Under the pieces are notes generated by a model that made no database searches, was not told the origin of the DNA, and saw only the letters and a program-made list of their open reading frames with translations. The translations under genes were made by a program, and so were the position numbers. Shown piece after piece: positions 25,273-33,983 of a stretch of DNA of 64,000 bases (the stretch's first letter is position 1; the number at the start of each line of letters is the position of its first letter). Source of the stretch: Chitinophagaceae bacterium (lineage in GTDB: Bacteria > Bacteroidota > Bacteroidia > Chitinophagales > Chitinophagaceae); the NCBI GenBank assembly GCA_025923075.1, contig JAICGN010000003.1, forward strand, positions 1 through 64,000, given 5' to 3'.

Positions 25273-25983
25273 ATGACTAAGGAGAATGCAAAAGCTTCTA
25301 TATTGTTAGTAGAGGACGAAGAGAATCTTCACGATGCCTTAAAGCTGAATCTTGAATTGGAGGGGTATGAAGTTTCCTCAGCCTTTGATGGCGGCGCGGC
25401 CATCAAAGCGGTACAGGCAGAATACTTTGATCTTATCATACTTGATGTGATGCTACCTGAAATGGATGGCATTAATGTAACAGAAACCATCCGCCTGAGC
25501 AATAATGAAGTGCCAATACTCATTCTGAGCGCCAAGAACAGCAGTGCTGATAAGGTGATTGGCCTTAAAAAAGGCGCTGACGATTACATGACCAAGCCTT
25601 TCAACCTTGAAGAGCTTTTGTTACGTGTTCAGAAGCTAATTGAAAAGAATAAAAAAATCCAGGACAAGGAAACGATTGGCAACACCTACTCTTTTGGAAA
25701 CAATGTTATTGATTTTAAAGCACAGGAAGCCACGACAGTTCGTGGCGAAAAAATACAGCTAAGCAAAAAAGAGGGAATGCTACTAAAATTGCTCATCGAA
25801 AATAAAAATGAGGTAGTGCCAAGAGAAAAGATACTACAGGTTGTCTGGGGTTATAATGTGTATCCTACCACAAGAACCATTGATAACTTCATACTCAACT
25901 TTCGTAAATATTTTGAGGAAGACAGCCGTAATCCCAAATACTTTCATTCAGTTCGTGGAGTCGGTTATAAATATTCTGAGTAA
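25273..25983 (+). CDS. OmpR-family response regulator
   Basis: A 236-aa regulator with an N-terminal receiver domain (acidic ED pair, phospho-acceptor Asp in IILDVMLPEMDG, Lys in MTKPF) and a C-terminal winged helix (LSKKEGMLLKLLIE, YPTTRTIDNFILNFRKYFE). The ATG at 25273 is 4 bp after the kinase stop and begins the conserved domain. It pairs with the preceding kinase. Targets unknown. Confidence 0.94.
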   Translation: MTKENAKASILLVEDEENLHDALKLNLELEGYEVSSAFDGGAAIKAVQAEYFDLIILDVMLPEMDGINVTETIRLSNNEVPILILSAKNSSADKVIGLKKGADDYMTKPFNLEELLLRVQKLIEKNKKIQDKETIGNTYSFGNNVIDFKAQEATTVRGEKIQLSKKEGMLLKLLIENKNEVVPREKILQVVWGYNVYPTTRTIDNFILNFRKYFEEDSRNPKYFHSVRGVGYKYSE

Positions 25984-25995
25984 AATCACAAAAGA

Positions 25996-26100
25996 CAAGT
26001 TCCAGGTTCCAACTAAACTTCAAAACAAAAATCAGAAGCCATAGTTGAGGATTTTATTTTTCTAATTTATTTGGAGCTTGTTATTTGAAGCTTGGAATTT
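25996..26100. repeat. CAAGTTCC/GGAATTT inverted repeat in a convergent gap
   Basis: Left arm (25996-26024) with CAAGTTCCAGGTTCC and right arm (26068-26100) with AGCTTGTTATTTGAAGCTTGG are imperfect reverse complements between two convergent genes. Same layout as 9031-9352 and 55043-55132. Possibly a bidirectional transcript end. Confidence 0.5.
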
Positions 26101-26105
26101 CTTCG

Positions 26106-26840
26106 TCAAAGATCCCCCAACTGAGGTCTTATCAAAATATCCTCCACACAAGCAGCAGCCGAAAGTTGTGAGCAGGCAAAGATCATTTTAGCAATATCTG
26201 CTGCTTCCATAATTCTTTTGGAAGAGTTGTCATAATCCCGCCATGAATCAGTAAGAACAGCGCCAGGATGAACTGATGTGACTTTTATATTGTAAGGCTT
26301 CATTTCTTCCCTCAGGTTTTTGCTGAAACCATACATGGCAAATTTGCTGATACTATATGCACCTCCATTTTCATAGGCATTTAGCGAAGCAATTGAACAA
26401 AGGTTAAAAATATGACCTGATCTACGCTCCATCATTTTGGGTAATAAGGTTCTTGTTACATGATAAGCACTATTAAGATTGATACCAAGTTGCTTTTCCA
26501 ACAATCCTTCTGGTTCATTGTGCACACTTCCAGGTTCAAACAAACCGGCATTATTTACGATAATATCGGGAACAACGTACTTCAAACACCAGTTTCCCAG
26601 GTCTTTTGCCTGTTGCTTATCGGTTAGATCAAAGGCTTTTGCTTTTATGGAAATAGCAGGGTATTTAGTTTGTAATTCTTCCATCGATTTGTACAAAGCA
26701 ATTTCGTTCCGGCTGCTTAGAAACAGATTGTGACCATTCGCCGCAAATATGTCAGCCACTGCCTTTCCAATCCCTCTTGATGCACCGGTTATAATAACAT
26801 ACCTACCCCTATCCCCTAAAGGGGGATTTTTGTCTACCAT
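26106..26840 (-). CDS. SDR family oxidoreductase
   Basis: A 244-aa classical short-chain dehydrogenase/reductase. It shows TGASRGIGKAVA (cofactor), NNAG, catalytic Ser in LCSIAS, and YSISK (YxxxK). NADP or NAD-dependent ketone/aldehyde reduction is expected; substrate unknown. The first ~12 residues (DKNPPLGDRGR) are encoded by a CCCCTTTAGGGG repeat element; the conserved domain starts at YVIITGASRG. It is divergent from the HAD gene, which has the same element. Confidence 0.9.
   Translation of the reverse strand: MVDKNPPLGDRGRYVIITGASRGIGKAVADIFAANGHNLFLSSRNEIALYKSMEELQTKYPAISIKAKAFDLTDKQQAKDLGNWCLKYVVPDIIVNNAGLFEPGSVHNEPEGLLEKQLGINLNSAYHVTRTLLPKMMERRSGHIFNLCSIASLNAYENGGAYSISKFAMYGFSKNLREEMKPYNIKVTSVHPGAVLTDSWRDYDNSSKRIMEAADIAKMIFACSQLSAAACVEDILIRPQLGDL
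26798..26831 (-). repeat. CCCCTTTAGGGG element as N-terminal extension (copy 2)
   Basis: On the minus strand AATCCCCCTTTAGGGGATAG lies in the first codons of the SDR gene and reads NPPLGDRGR in frame, just before the conserved YVIITG. Confidence 0.75.
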
Positions 26841-26887
26841 GTTTGAAGATTAGTTAAGTAATTTGCAATCATAAGTATCAAAAATAA

Positions 26888-27634
26888 ATGATGTTGGAGA
26901 AAGTAAAGAATATTCAGAACACCCCTTTAGTGGATGGGGGTAAATACCGCCACTTATTCTTTGATCTTGATCATACCCTTTGGGATTTCGAGGCTAATGC
27001 AAGGGTTACACTGCTTGAGCTTTATCAAAACATGCAATTAGAGAAAAGAGGTGTAAATGATTTTGATCTTTTTCATAAAAACTACCTGGCCCATAATGAA
27101 AAATTATGGGAACGCTATAGAAATGGTTATATAAAACAGGAAGAGTTAAGGATTAAAAGAATGTGGCTTGCATTGCTTGATTTTAAAATTGCAGACGAAT
27201 TGCTGGCAAAAGAGATGAGTATACGATTTCTCGATCTCTTACCAACTCGGACAATTCTCTTTCCCTATACAATGGAAATACTGCAATATTTAACGAATAA
27301 AAAGTATGAGCTTCATTTGATCACCAATGGTTTTGAAAAAACACAACACAGCAAATTAAAATACTCCGGGCTTGATAAATATTTTAAAGAAGTCATAACT
27401 TCTGAAGGAAGCAGTAGTTTGAAACCAAACAAAGCGATCTTTGATTTTGCTTTTAGCCGCACCGGCGCAACGCCCGCTGAAAGCATTATGCTTGGCGATA
27501 GTATTGATGTAGACATTCTGGGGGCAATGAAGGCCGGTATTGACCAGGTGTTTATTAATCACCTAAACATTTCCATTGATATTAAACCAACTTATGTCGT
27601 TAGTTCGCTAAAAGAGTTGGAAAAGATATTTTAA
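26888..27634 (+). CDS. YjjG-family HAD pyrimidine 5'-nucleotidase
   Basis: A 248-aa HAD hydrolase of the YjjG type, which dephosphorylates (noncanonical) nucleoside monophosphates. Motif I DLDHTLWDF, motif II ITNG, motif III Lys in SLKPNK, and motif IV MLGDSIDVDI are all present. The conserved domain starts at KYRHLFFDLD; the preceding ~17 residues come from upstream sequence plus a CCCCTTTAGTGG repeat copy. ATG codons at 26888 and 26891 are equally possible. Confidence 0.88.
   Translation: MMLEKVKNIQNTPLVDGGKYRHLFFDLDHTLWDFEANARVTLLELYQNMQLEKRGVNDFDLFHKNYLAHNEKLWERYRNGYIKQEELRIKRMWLALLDFKIADELLAKEMSIRFLDLLPTRTILFPYTMEILQYLTNKKYELHLITNGFEKTQHSKLKYSGLDKYFKEVITSEGSSSLKPNKAIFDFAFSRTGATPAESIMLGDSIDVDILGAMKAGIDQVFINHLNISIDIKPTYVVSSLKELEKIF
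26917..26947 (+). repeat. CCCCTTTAGGGG element as N-terminal extension (copy 3)
   Basis: ACACCCCTTTAGTGGATGGG followed by GGTAAA reads NTPLVDGGK in frame, immediately before the conserved YRHLFFDLD of the HAD protein. It is a diverged copy. Confidence 0.65.
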
Positions 27635-27686
27635 TGTGCCGGTCATTCTTAACCGGTACATTGTCAAGATGCAAATCGCCCACTGA

Positions 27687-28343
27687 TTACCATAATGCCA
27701 CGACAGTTACGCCGCCTTTTACCATTTCCCCGATCTTCACTTGTATTTTCGCATTTAATGGCAGTAAAATGTCAACCCTGGACCCGAATTTGATAAAACC
27801 CATCTCCTCGCCTTGCTTTACCTGTTGACCGGCTTGTAAATAATTCACGATCCGTTTGGCCAAAGCGCCGGCAATTTGTTTGATAAGTAATTCTTTTCCG
27901 TTTGCTTTAAAAACGACAGTATGACGTTCATTTTCAGTAGACGATTTGGGATGCCATGCAACCAAATATTTCCCTTTGTGGTACTCGCTGTAAAGGACGT
28001 CGCCACTTATCGGGTTCCTGTTTGCATGCACATTCAGTGGACTCATAAAAATAGAAACCTGTAAACGTCGATCAGCAAAATATTCGTCGGCTTCTACTTC
28101 TTCAATTGCAACAACTTTTCCATCAGCAGGTGCAACCACTGCATTATCCTGAACAGTTAATTGCCTTTTGGGGATGCGAAAAAAGGAAATAAGAAAAACA
28201 AGTAACCCTAATGTGGCTATAAAAATGATCCAGCTTAATGCCGGAGAAGAATAACTGATAAAATAAAATGAGAGTATATTGATTACGCCAAACAAAATGG
28301 TTGCCCAGGCAATGCTACTATAACCTTCCTTGTGAATTGTCAT
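27687..28343 (-). CDS. psd: Phosphatidylserine decarboxylase family protein
   Basis: A 218-aa short-form decarboxylase producing phosphatidylethanolamine. Two N-terminal transmembrane segments (about 10-55) precede the catalytic domain with VAPADGKV, FMSPLNVHANRNP and the self-cleavage motif FGSRVD, where Ser becomes the pyruvoyl group. The start ATG at 28343 (MTIHKEGYSS) is preferred over one eight codons upstream. It follows cdsA by 60 bp in the same direction, so both phospholipid genes probably share a transcript. Confidence 0.92.
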   Translation of the reverse strand: MTIHKEGYSSIAWATILFGVINILSFYFISYSSPALSWIIFIATLGLLVFLISFFRIPKRQLTVQDNAVVAPADGKVVAIEEVEADEYFADRRLQVSIFMSPLNVHANRNPISGDVLYSEYHKGKYLVAWHPKSSTENERHTVVFKANGKELLIKQIAGALAKRIVNYLQAGQQVKQGEEMGFIKFGSRVDILLPLNAKIQVKIGEMVKGGVTVVALW

Positions 28344-28403
28344 AAAGCAAATATAGGAAAATGGCAAATGGAGAATTGAAAATGGAATGCGGAGAATTGC
28401 GAT

Positions 28404-29279
28404 TTAGGACTGTTTCATAAAAAGAAAAACATAGAGCCAAACGGCAGGAATTGCTAGCAACAATGAATCAAACCGATCTAAGAAACCACCGTGCCCGGGC
28501 ATGATGTTGCCACTATCTTTTACGTCCGCCATTCGTTTTAGTTTGGATTCAAGAAGATCGCCGAGGGTCCCAATTGCCGAAGATATAGCAGCAATAATTA
28601 TCACAGTTAGTACATCATAGCGTGTTGACCATGCAATCACACCCATAATTATTATTGCCAGGATCATACCTCCAATTGTTCCTTCCCATGTTTTCTTCGG
28701 TGAAATTTTAGATAATGGTGTTTTCCCTATTAATGATCCAACTACATAAGCCATCGTATCATTTACCCATATGGAAAAAATTATAGCAAGAGGCGGGAGT
28801 ATTCCAAAATCGACCATTGAAAAATTATCGTTGAATACGATACCATATTGCCTCAAACTCATCATCAATCCCCAACTCAATGAAATATAAAGGAAGCCTA
28901 AAGCTGCGATGCCAAATGTCTTTAAACTGATCTTTCTGGTTTGAAAAATCCCTAGTCCGAGCATAACAAAACCGGCAAGAGAAACAGGCAAAGAGAAATT
29001 TTGATTTAATTGATAGTCATTGACCTGAAAAACCCGGTCACAAAACATAAGCATAATACCATAACCAATCAGCATAAAACCGATACGTGTATAACGATGA
29101 TAAGTTGTATTATAGATTTTTTCCAAAAGATTAAAATACTCCCACCAGCATCCAAAATGAATAATGGAAAACAAAACAAGAAAACTCCATTGATTCCACA
29201 ACAAACCAACCAGCATTACTGCCGCGAAAATAATCGCGGTAAGAGTTCTTGTTCGAAATGTTTGCCAGTTAAACGCCAT
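28404..29279 (-). CDS. cdsA: Phosphatidate cytidylyltransferase
   Basis: A 291-aa integral membrane enzyme making CDP-diacylglycerol. It has about eight transmembrane segments, NDTMAYVVGSLIGKTPL, SPKKTWEG, and the C-terminal signature GDLLESKLKRMADVKDSGN followed by PGHGGFLDRFDS. It lies upstream of psd and downstream of the CPBP protease gene on the minus strand, 36 bp from the latter. Confidence 0.96.
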   Translation of the reverse strand: MAFNWQTFRTRTLTAIIFAAVMLVGLLWNQWSFLVLFSIIHFGCWWEYFNLLEKIYNTTYHRYTRIGFMLIGYGIMLMFCDRVFQVNDYQLNQNFSLPVSLAGFVMLGLGIFQTRKISLKTFGIAALGFLYISLSWGLMMSLRQYGIVFNDNFSMVDFGILPPLAIIFSIWVNDTMAYVVGSLIGKTPLSKISPKKTWEGTIGGMILAIIIMGVIAWSTRYDVLTVIIIAAISSAIGTLGDLLESKLKRMADVKDSGNIMPGHGGFLDRFDSLLLAIPAVWLYVFLFMKQS

Positions 29280-29315
29280 GAATTGAATACGAGTGAATAG
29301 AATGATAGCTTGTGG

Positions 29316-30266
29316 TTATCCAAAAGGGTTTGACTCGTCAATAGTATCTCTTGCATAGACTGTTGCATAACTATTCGTTGACCTTTTCTTCATCGCAACT
29401 ATAATGGCGATGACCAATGCTGCGCTAATGGCTGCCAGCACCGTTTGATTTCCCAGTGATATGCTGACACTGTCCTGCTCGGCCAATGCCGGATTAAAAT
29501 AGATCATGATAATTGCAAAAGCATCATAAGCAAAATGTGCGATGATCGCCGGCCATAGACTACCACTATACCAATAAATCAATCCGAGTAAAATACCGAG
29601 TATAAATCTTGGTATAAATCCATAAAACTGGAAATGAAAAGCGGAAAAGATAAATGCTGTAACAAGAATACCGGCCCATGCATTCTTAAAGATTTTGATA
29701 AATAACCGCTGCAATACGCCCCGAAAAAATAATTCTTCACCCACGCCGGCAAAGACAGCAACAAACAGGAGATTAAGCAGTAGATCCTGTATGTTTTGTC
29801 GCTTTAGCAGAAACTCGATTTGCTTTGCTGCAGATTCCTCGCTTGCCTTCATCCATTTGCCGATCGATGTTGTTTCGGGTATTAATTGCTGGTTAATTGT
29901 GCCTGACCAATCAACGAAAGGCAGCGCTACTATCAAAACAGTAATTCCTAAGATAAAATACACGGGCTTCGCGGGCCTCAAACCCAACCACTCGCGGGGT
30001 TTTGAATCAGAAAGTCTTGCAAAGAGAAAAACGGGAATTATAAATAATCCGAGGAATTGAATGACCAGCATACCTCTTATAAAAGTGAGAAGTGCCGGGT
30101 TGGAATAATCCCATTTATCGGGATCGCTTAGCTCCATAAGGTCTAAGCCGGTGACCTTTGCCAGCATTAAGGTGCCAATAAACCCAAAGATCATAAAACA
30201 ACCTACTGCTATGCCCGCAAATATGAGTAATTGGAGAAATGGATGGGTCTTTTTAAAATATGACAT
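29316..30266 (-). CDS. CPBP family intramembrane metalloprotease
   Basis: A 316-aa multi-pass membrane protein. EELFFRGVLQRLF is the EExxxR motif, FxxxHFQFYG-like and HFAYDAF supply further His ligands. These are features of CAAX-protease/bacteriocin-processing (Abi) proteins. The start at 30266 (MSYFKKTHPF) is favoured over an ATG 15 codons upstream. It probably heads the cdsA-psd unit. Substrate unknown. Confidence 0.9.
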   Translation of the reverse strand: MSYFKKTHPFLQLLIFAGIAVGCFMIFGFIGTLMLAKVTGLDLMELSDPDKWDYSNPALLTFIRGMLVIQFLGLFIIPVFLFARLSDSKPREWLGLRPAKPVYFILGITVLIVALPFVDWSGTINQQLIPETTSIGKWMKASEESAAKQIEFLLKRQNIQDLLLNLLFVAVFAGVGEELFFRGVLQRLFIKIFKNAWAGILVTAFIFSAFHFQFYGFIPRFILGILLGLIYWYSGSLWPAIIAHFAYDAFAIIMIYFNPALAEQDSVSISLGNQTVLAAISAALVIAIIVAMKKRSTNSYATVYARDTIDESNPFG

Positions 30267-30323
30267 AATAATAAAACTCCTCGCTTTTGAATTGTAAATT
30301 TGCCGCTTCAAATGTAGGTACCA

Positions 30324-30358
30324 ATTAATAATTATTGATTAATAATTATTAATTCAAT
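30324..30358. repeat. AT-only tandem tract before dusB
   Basis: TTAATAATTATT units are repeated twice with TTAATTCAATTTC following. It lies between the divergent CPBP and dusB genes and may be promoter-associated. Confidence 0.4.
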
Positions 30359-30369
30359 TTCAGGAATTT

Positions 30370-31407
30370 ATGATAAAGATTGGAAACATACAACTTCCCG
30401 ATTTCCCATTGCTTCTTGCTCCTATGGAGGATGTAAGCGATCCGCCTTTCCGTGCTGTGTGCAAAGACAATGGTGCTGACCTGATGTTTAGTGAATTTAT
30501 TTCAAGCGAAGGCTTGATTCGTGATGCGATGAAAAGTAAGATGAAACTTGATTTCAGTGAAGAAGAACGTCCTTTTGGCATTCAGATCTTTGGCGGTGAT
30601 GAAGAAGCCATGGCAATGAGTGCAAAGATTTGTGAAACAGTAAGTCCTGACCTGGTTGATATAAATTTTGGTTGCCCGGTAAAAAAAGTTGTAAGCAAAG
30701 GAGCTGGTGCCGGCGTACTAAGAGATGTCGATTTGATGGTGAGGCTTACGGGAGCTGTGGTAAGATCCACGGCATTGCCGGTAACGATCAAAACAAGATT
30801 GGGTTGGGATGATAATAGCAAAAACATTGAAGAAGTCGCCGAACGCTTGCAGGATGTCGGTATCAAAGCAATTTCAATTCACGGCAGAACAAGAGCACAA
30901 CTTTATAAAGGCGAGGCTGACTGGACGCTTATCGCTAAAGTGAAAGAGAATCCCCGCATCCAAATCCCTGTGTTTGGCAATGGCGATATCGATTCTCCTG
31001 AAAAAGCCCTGGAATACAAAAATCGATACGGTGTTGATGGGATTATGATCGGTCGTGCTGCTATTGGCTATCCCTGGATTTTTAATGAGATAAAACATTT
31101 CATTAAAAGGGGTGAACATCTACCAGCTCCGACGATTGAACAAAGAATTGAAGTTATCCGCAAACATTTATATCGTTCTGTGGAATGGAAAAATGCAGTA
31201 GTAGGTGTAAATGAGATGCGCCGTCATTATGCAAACTATTTAAAAGGCATGCCCAACATAAAAGAATACCGGAATAAATTGGTGACGTTAAAAACTGTGG
31301 AAGAAATTGATGAGGTGCTGGATGAAATAATAAAGACCTATTCAGATTTTGAATTTGAAAGAATGGTTATCGAATTGCCGAACTACCACGAGAAGTGTTC
31401 TGCCTAG
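30370..31407 (+). CDS. dusB: tRNA-dihydrouridine synthase DusB
   Basis: A 345-aa flavoenzyme that reduces uridine to dihydrouridine in tRNA. N-terminal LLLAPMEDVSDPPFR binds FMN; NFGCPVKKVVSKGAGAGVL contains the catalytic Cys; HGRTRAQLYKGEADW and GNGDI follow. The C-terminal helical domain binds tRNA. It converges with a small membrane-protein gene; a GC-rich imperfect hairpin (31413-31443) sits between them. Confidence 0.95.
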   Translation: MIKIGNIQLPDFPLLLAPMEDVSDPPFRAVCKDNGADLMFSEFISSEGLIRDAMKSKMKLDFSEEERPFGIQIFGGDEEAMAMSAKICETVSPDLVDINFGCPVKKVVSKGAGAGVLRDVDLMVRLTGAVVRSTALPVTIKTRLGWDDNSKNIEEVAERLQDVGIKAISIHGRTRAQLYKGEADWTLIAKVKENPRIQIPVFGNGDIDSPEKALEYKNRYGVDGIMIGRAAIGYPWIFNEIKHFIKRGEHLPAPTIEQRIEVIRKHLYRSVEWKNAVVGVNEMRRHYANYLKGMPNIKEYRNKLVTLKTVEEIDEVLDEIIKTYSDFEFERMVIELPNYHEKCSA

Positions 31408-31425
31408 GACCGGGTCAGGCCGCTT

Positions 31426-31689
31426 TCAGCGCCCCGACCGTTCAAACAATACTTTAGCATTCCGGTTTTTGAATAATCCATATACAGATACTAGTGTCCA
31501 GATCGCCTCTAATATAACAAATGGCATAAAATTAATCAGTACCGCGGCATAACAACTCAATGCCCCACCAATTACATTTAATATAAAAAAGAACTTGCCG
31601 TTTTCCGGCACCCATTTCATGGTATGCAGAAAGTAGGCAATTAATATAAGTCCAACGCCGATGGTACCGATCCAGTCGTTATATGTCAT
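31426..31689 (-). CDS. Small CBU_0592-like membrane protein
   Basis: An 87-aa protein with three transmembrane segments (about 6-23, 33-52, 55-73) and a short basic tail. The N-terminal pattern DWIGTIGVGLILIAYFLHT matches the CBU_0592 small membrane family of unknown function. It is 35 bp downstream of the second glutathione peroxidase and may share its transcript. Its last codons overlap the GC-rich hairpin near dusB. Confidence 0.75.
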   Translation of the reverse strand: MTYNDWIGTIGVGLILIAYFLHTMKWVPENGKFFFILNVIGGALSCYAAVLINFMPFVILEAIWTLVSVYGLFKNRNAKVLFERSGR

Positions 31690-31724
31690 AATAGAAATTT
31701 ATGGGGAAAGAATCTGCGATAAAA

Positions 31725-32429
31725 TTATTTGTTGACTGCCTCCCTTACTTCTTTGCCTGTAGGAGAAATAGTAGGGTCGAAATAGTTAACAAGCATTCCT
31801 TCTTCATTTATCAAATACTTTGAAAAATTCCAGCTAGGTTTTTTGCTTGTCCAGCCATTTTTATTTTTGTCTGTTAGCCATTGGAACACGGGATTTTGAT
31901 CAGGCCCCGGTATTACGGTACTTTTTTTTGCTAACGGAAACGTAACGCCATAATTCAATTTGCAAAATTGTGCTATCTCTTCATCTGTGCCTTTTTCCTG
32001 TTCTTTAAAATCATTGGCAGGAAACCCTATTATCACCAGTTTATCTTTATTTTCCTGATACAACTTCTGCAGATCATCATACTGATCGGTATAGCCGCAA
32101 TCTGAAGCTGTATTTACTAACAATAACTTTTTGCCTTTATAGGTTGACAAGGGAACTGAATCCCCACTGTTTAATGCAACAGAAAGATCATATAAAGATT
32201 GCGGGGGAACAGTTGGGGATTCATTGGTAAATACTTTACTATTCTTTCCGGAAATTCTTCCCCACCAGGTGAATGCAGGGTAAACTGCTTTCAATACTCT
32301 TTGCCTTATCGTCATTTCTTTTATGTTTCGCGTTACCATCGTTACATAGCCGCTGAATGCTATGAGAAATAATAGCAAAGCTATGAACAGCTTTTTAAGA
32401 AACCTGAGTATTTTACTTTCTCTGCTCAT
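31725..32429 (-). CDS. Membrane-anchored glutathione peroxidase-family protein
   Basis: A 234-aa peroxidase with an N-terminal transmembrane anchor (residues 11-31) and ~50-residue spacer, so the catalytic domain faces the periplasm. The peroxidatic Cys is C111 in NTASDCGYTDQY. WNFSKY supplies Trp and Asn. GFPANDF replaces GFPCNQF, so the tetrad Gln is Asp (D140). This is the second paralogue here; the first (4518) has Asn at that site. Thioredoxin-like electron donors are likely. Confidence 0.88.
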   Translation of the reverse strand: MSRESKILRFLKKLFIALLLFLIAFSGYVTMVTRNIKEMTIRQRVLKAVYPAFTWWGRISGKNSKVFTNESPTVPPQSLYDLSVALNSGDSVPLSTYKGKKLLLVNTASDCGYTDQYDDLQKLYQENKDKLVIIGFPANDFKEQEKGTDEEIAQFCKLNYGVTFPLAKKSTVIPGPDQNPVFQWLTDKNKNGWTSKKPSWNFSKYLINEEGMLVNYFDPTISPTGKEVREAVNK

Positions 32430-32564
32430 ACCGAATAGATTTACTATAGTCCAAGTGAGTGATCCTCGATAACTTCGGGATAAACTGAACCGCGATGATT
32501 GTAGTAATGTCGATGACTACATACCCTTATTCACCATTCATTATTGACCATTCACCCCGCACAC

Positions 32565-33935
32565 TCACCTGATCACCCATTTAAACAATTTCAATTTTCC
32601 TTTGAATGGCGGATACTTAATTGCCGGGTCAAACCAGGTTGGCGTTTTCATCACGGCTTTTTTATGGCTGAATGTATCGAACGAATATTTGCCATGATAA
32701 TTTCCCATGCCACTGGAACCGCGACCCCCAAATGGCAGGTGATGATTGGTCAGGTGCCAGCTTGCATTGTTCACACAACCACCACCGAAGGCGACGCTAT
32801 TCAGCCATTCGTTTTCTTTTGCACCGCTGGATGTAAAAACATAAAATGCCAAAGGGTTTGGATGCTGCTCTATTATTTTTAACGCCTCTTCTTTTGTCTT
32901 AAATGAAATGATGGGAAGAACAGGACCGAATATCTCATCTTTCATCACCGCATCATTACTATTTACATCATCGATCAACGTGGGTTCAATAAATAAGTTC
33001 TGTTTATCCATGCGACCGCCAAAAATTATTTTACTATTGGATAAATAACCGGCAATCCGATCAAATTGCCTTTCGTTAATGATCTTTCCATAGTTATAGC
33101 TTTGCTCGGGCTTATTGCCGAAAAATTTTTGCACTGTTTCTTCTATGGCTCCAATGAATTTTGCTTTTACTGATTCATGTATAAGGACGTAATCGGGCGC
33201 TACACACATTTGGCCGGCATTCGAAAATTTTGCGATGGCAATCCGGCGTGCGGCTACTTTCATATTCGCGTCGCTTTCAACAACGCAGGGACTTTTGCCC
33301 CCTAATTCCAGTGTAACGGGTACCAATTTTTCGGCCGCCATCTTATAAACTAATTTTCCAACTGCAGTGCTCCCAGTATAAAACACATGATCAAATGCGA
33401 AATTGTTCATCATTTCCGGGACAACTGCGGCGCCATCACCCTGCACATATAAAATATATTCCCTGGAAAAAACATCTTCAATAATTTTTTTCATCACCAC
33501 ATCCGTCGCTGACGCGAATTCACTTGGTTTTAAGACAACACAATTACCGGCTGCAATGGCGCCAACCAACGGATTTACCAAAAGCTGGAATGGATAATTC
33601 CACGGGCCAATAATTAAAACGACACCAAGCGGCTCTCTTAGGATCTTACTGCTCGATGGAAGATTTAATAAGTTAGTTTCAACATTTTCAGGCTGCATCC
33701 ATAAATGAAGATTCTTAATGGCAGCATTTAATTCACTTATCACCAGCCCCGTTTCAGTTACCCATGTCTCTTCCGGGCTTTTCTTCAGATCTGTATACAG
33801 GGTTTTATACAGGTCCTGCTCATGCTTTAATATGGATGCCTTTAGTTTTTTTAATTGCTCCTTTCTGAAACTGTAGTCTTTAGTAATCCCGGAATTAAAA
33901 TAATCACGCAAAAGCTGTAAAGAAGATAAGAGCAT
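32565..33935 (-). CDS. Aldehyde dehydrogenase (ALDH3-like)
   Basis: A 456-aa NAD(P)-dependent aldehyde dehydrogenase of the shorter ALDH3-type. IIGPWNYPFQ binds cofactor, LELGGKSP has the general-base Glu, and NAGQMCVAPDYV has the catalytic Cys. The C-terminus (RGSSGMGNYHGKYSFDTFSHKK) is typical. Probable substrates are medium to long-chain aldehydes. It stands alone, divergent from a Gfo/Idh/MocA gene. Confidence 0.93.
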   Translation of the reverse strand: MLLSSLQLLRDYFNSGITKDYSFRKEQLKKLKASILKHEQDLYKTLYTDLKKSPEETWVTETGLVISELNAAIKNLHLWMQPENVETNLLNLPSSSKILREPLGVVLIIGPWNYPFQLLVNPLVGAIAAGNCVVLKPSEFASATDVVMKKIIEDVFSREYILYVQGDGAAVVPEMMNNFAFDHVFYTGSTAVGKLVYKMAAEKLVPVTLELGGKSPCVVESDANMKVAARRIAIAKFSNAGQMCVAPDYVLIHESVKAKFIGAIEETVQKFFGNKPEQSYNYGKIINERQFDRIAGYLSNSKIIFGGRMDKQNLFIEPTLIDDVNSNDAVMKDEIFGPVLPIISFKTKEEALKIIEQHPNPLAFYVFTSSGAKENEWLNSVAFGGGCVNNASWHLTNHHLPFGGRGSSGMGNYHGKYSFDTFSHKKAVMKTPTWFDPAIKYPPFKGKLKLFKWVIR

Positions 33936-33983
33936 ATAAATAGTTATAAAGTGTAATTTACAATCATTCCTTAATTTACTGTC

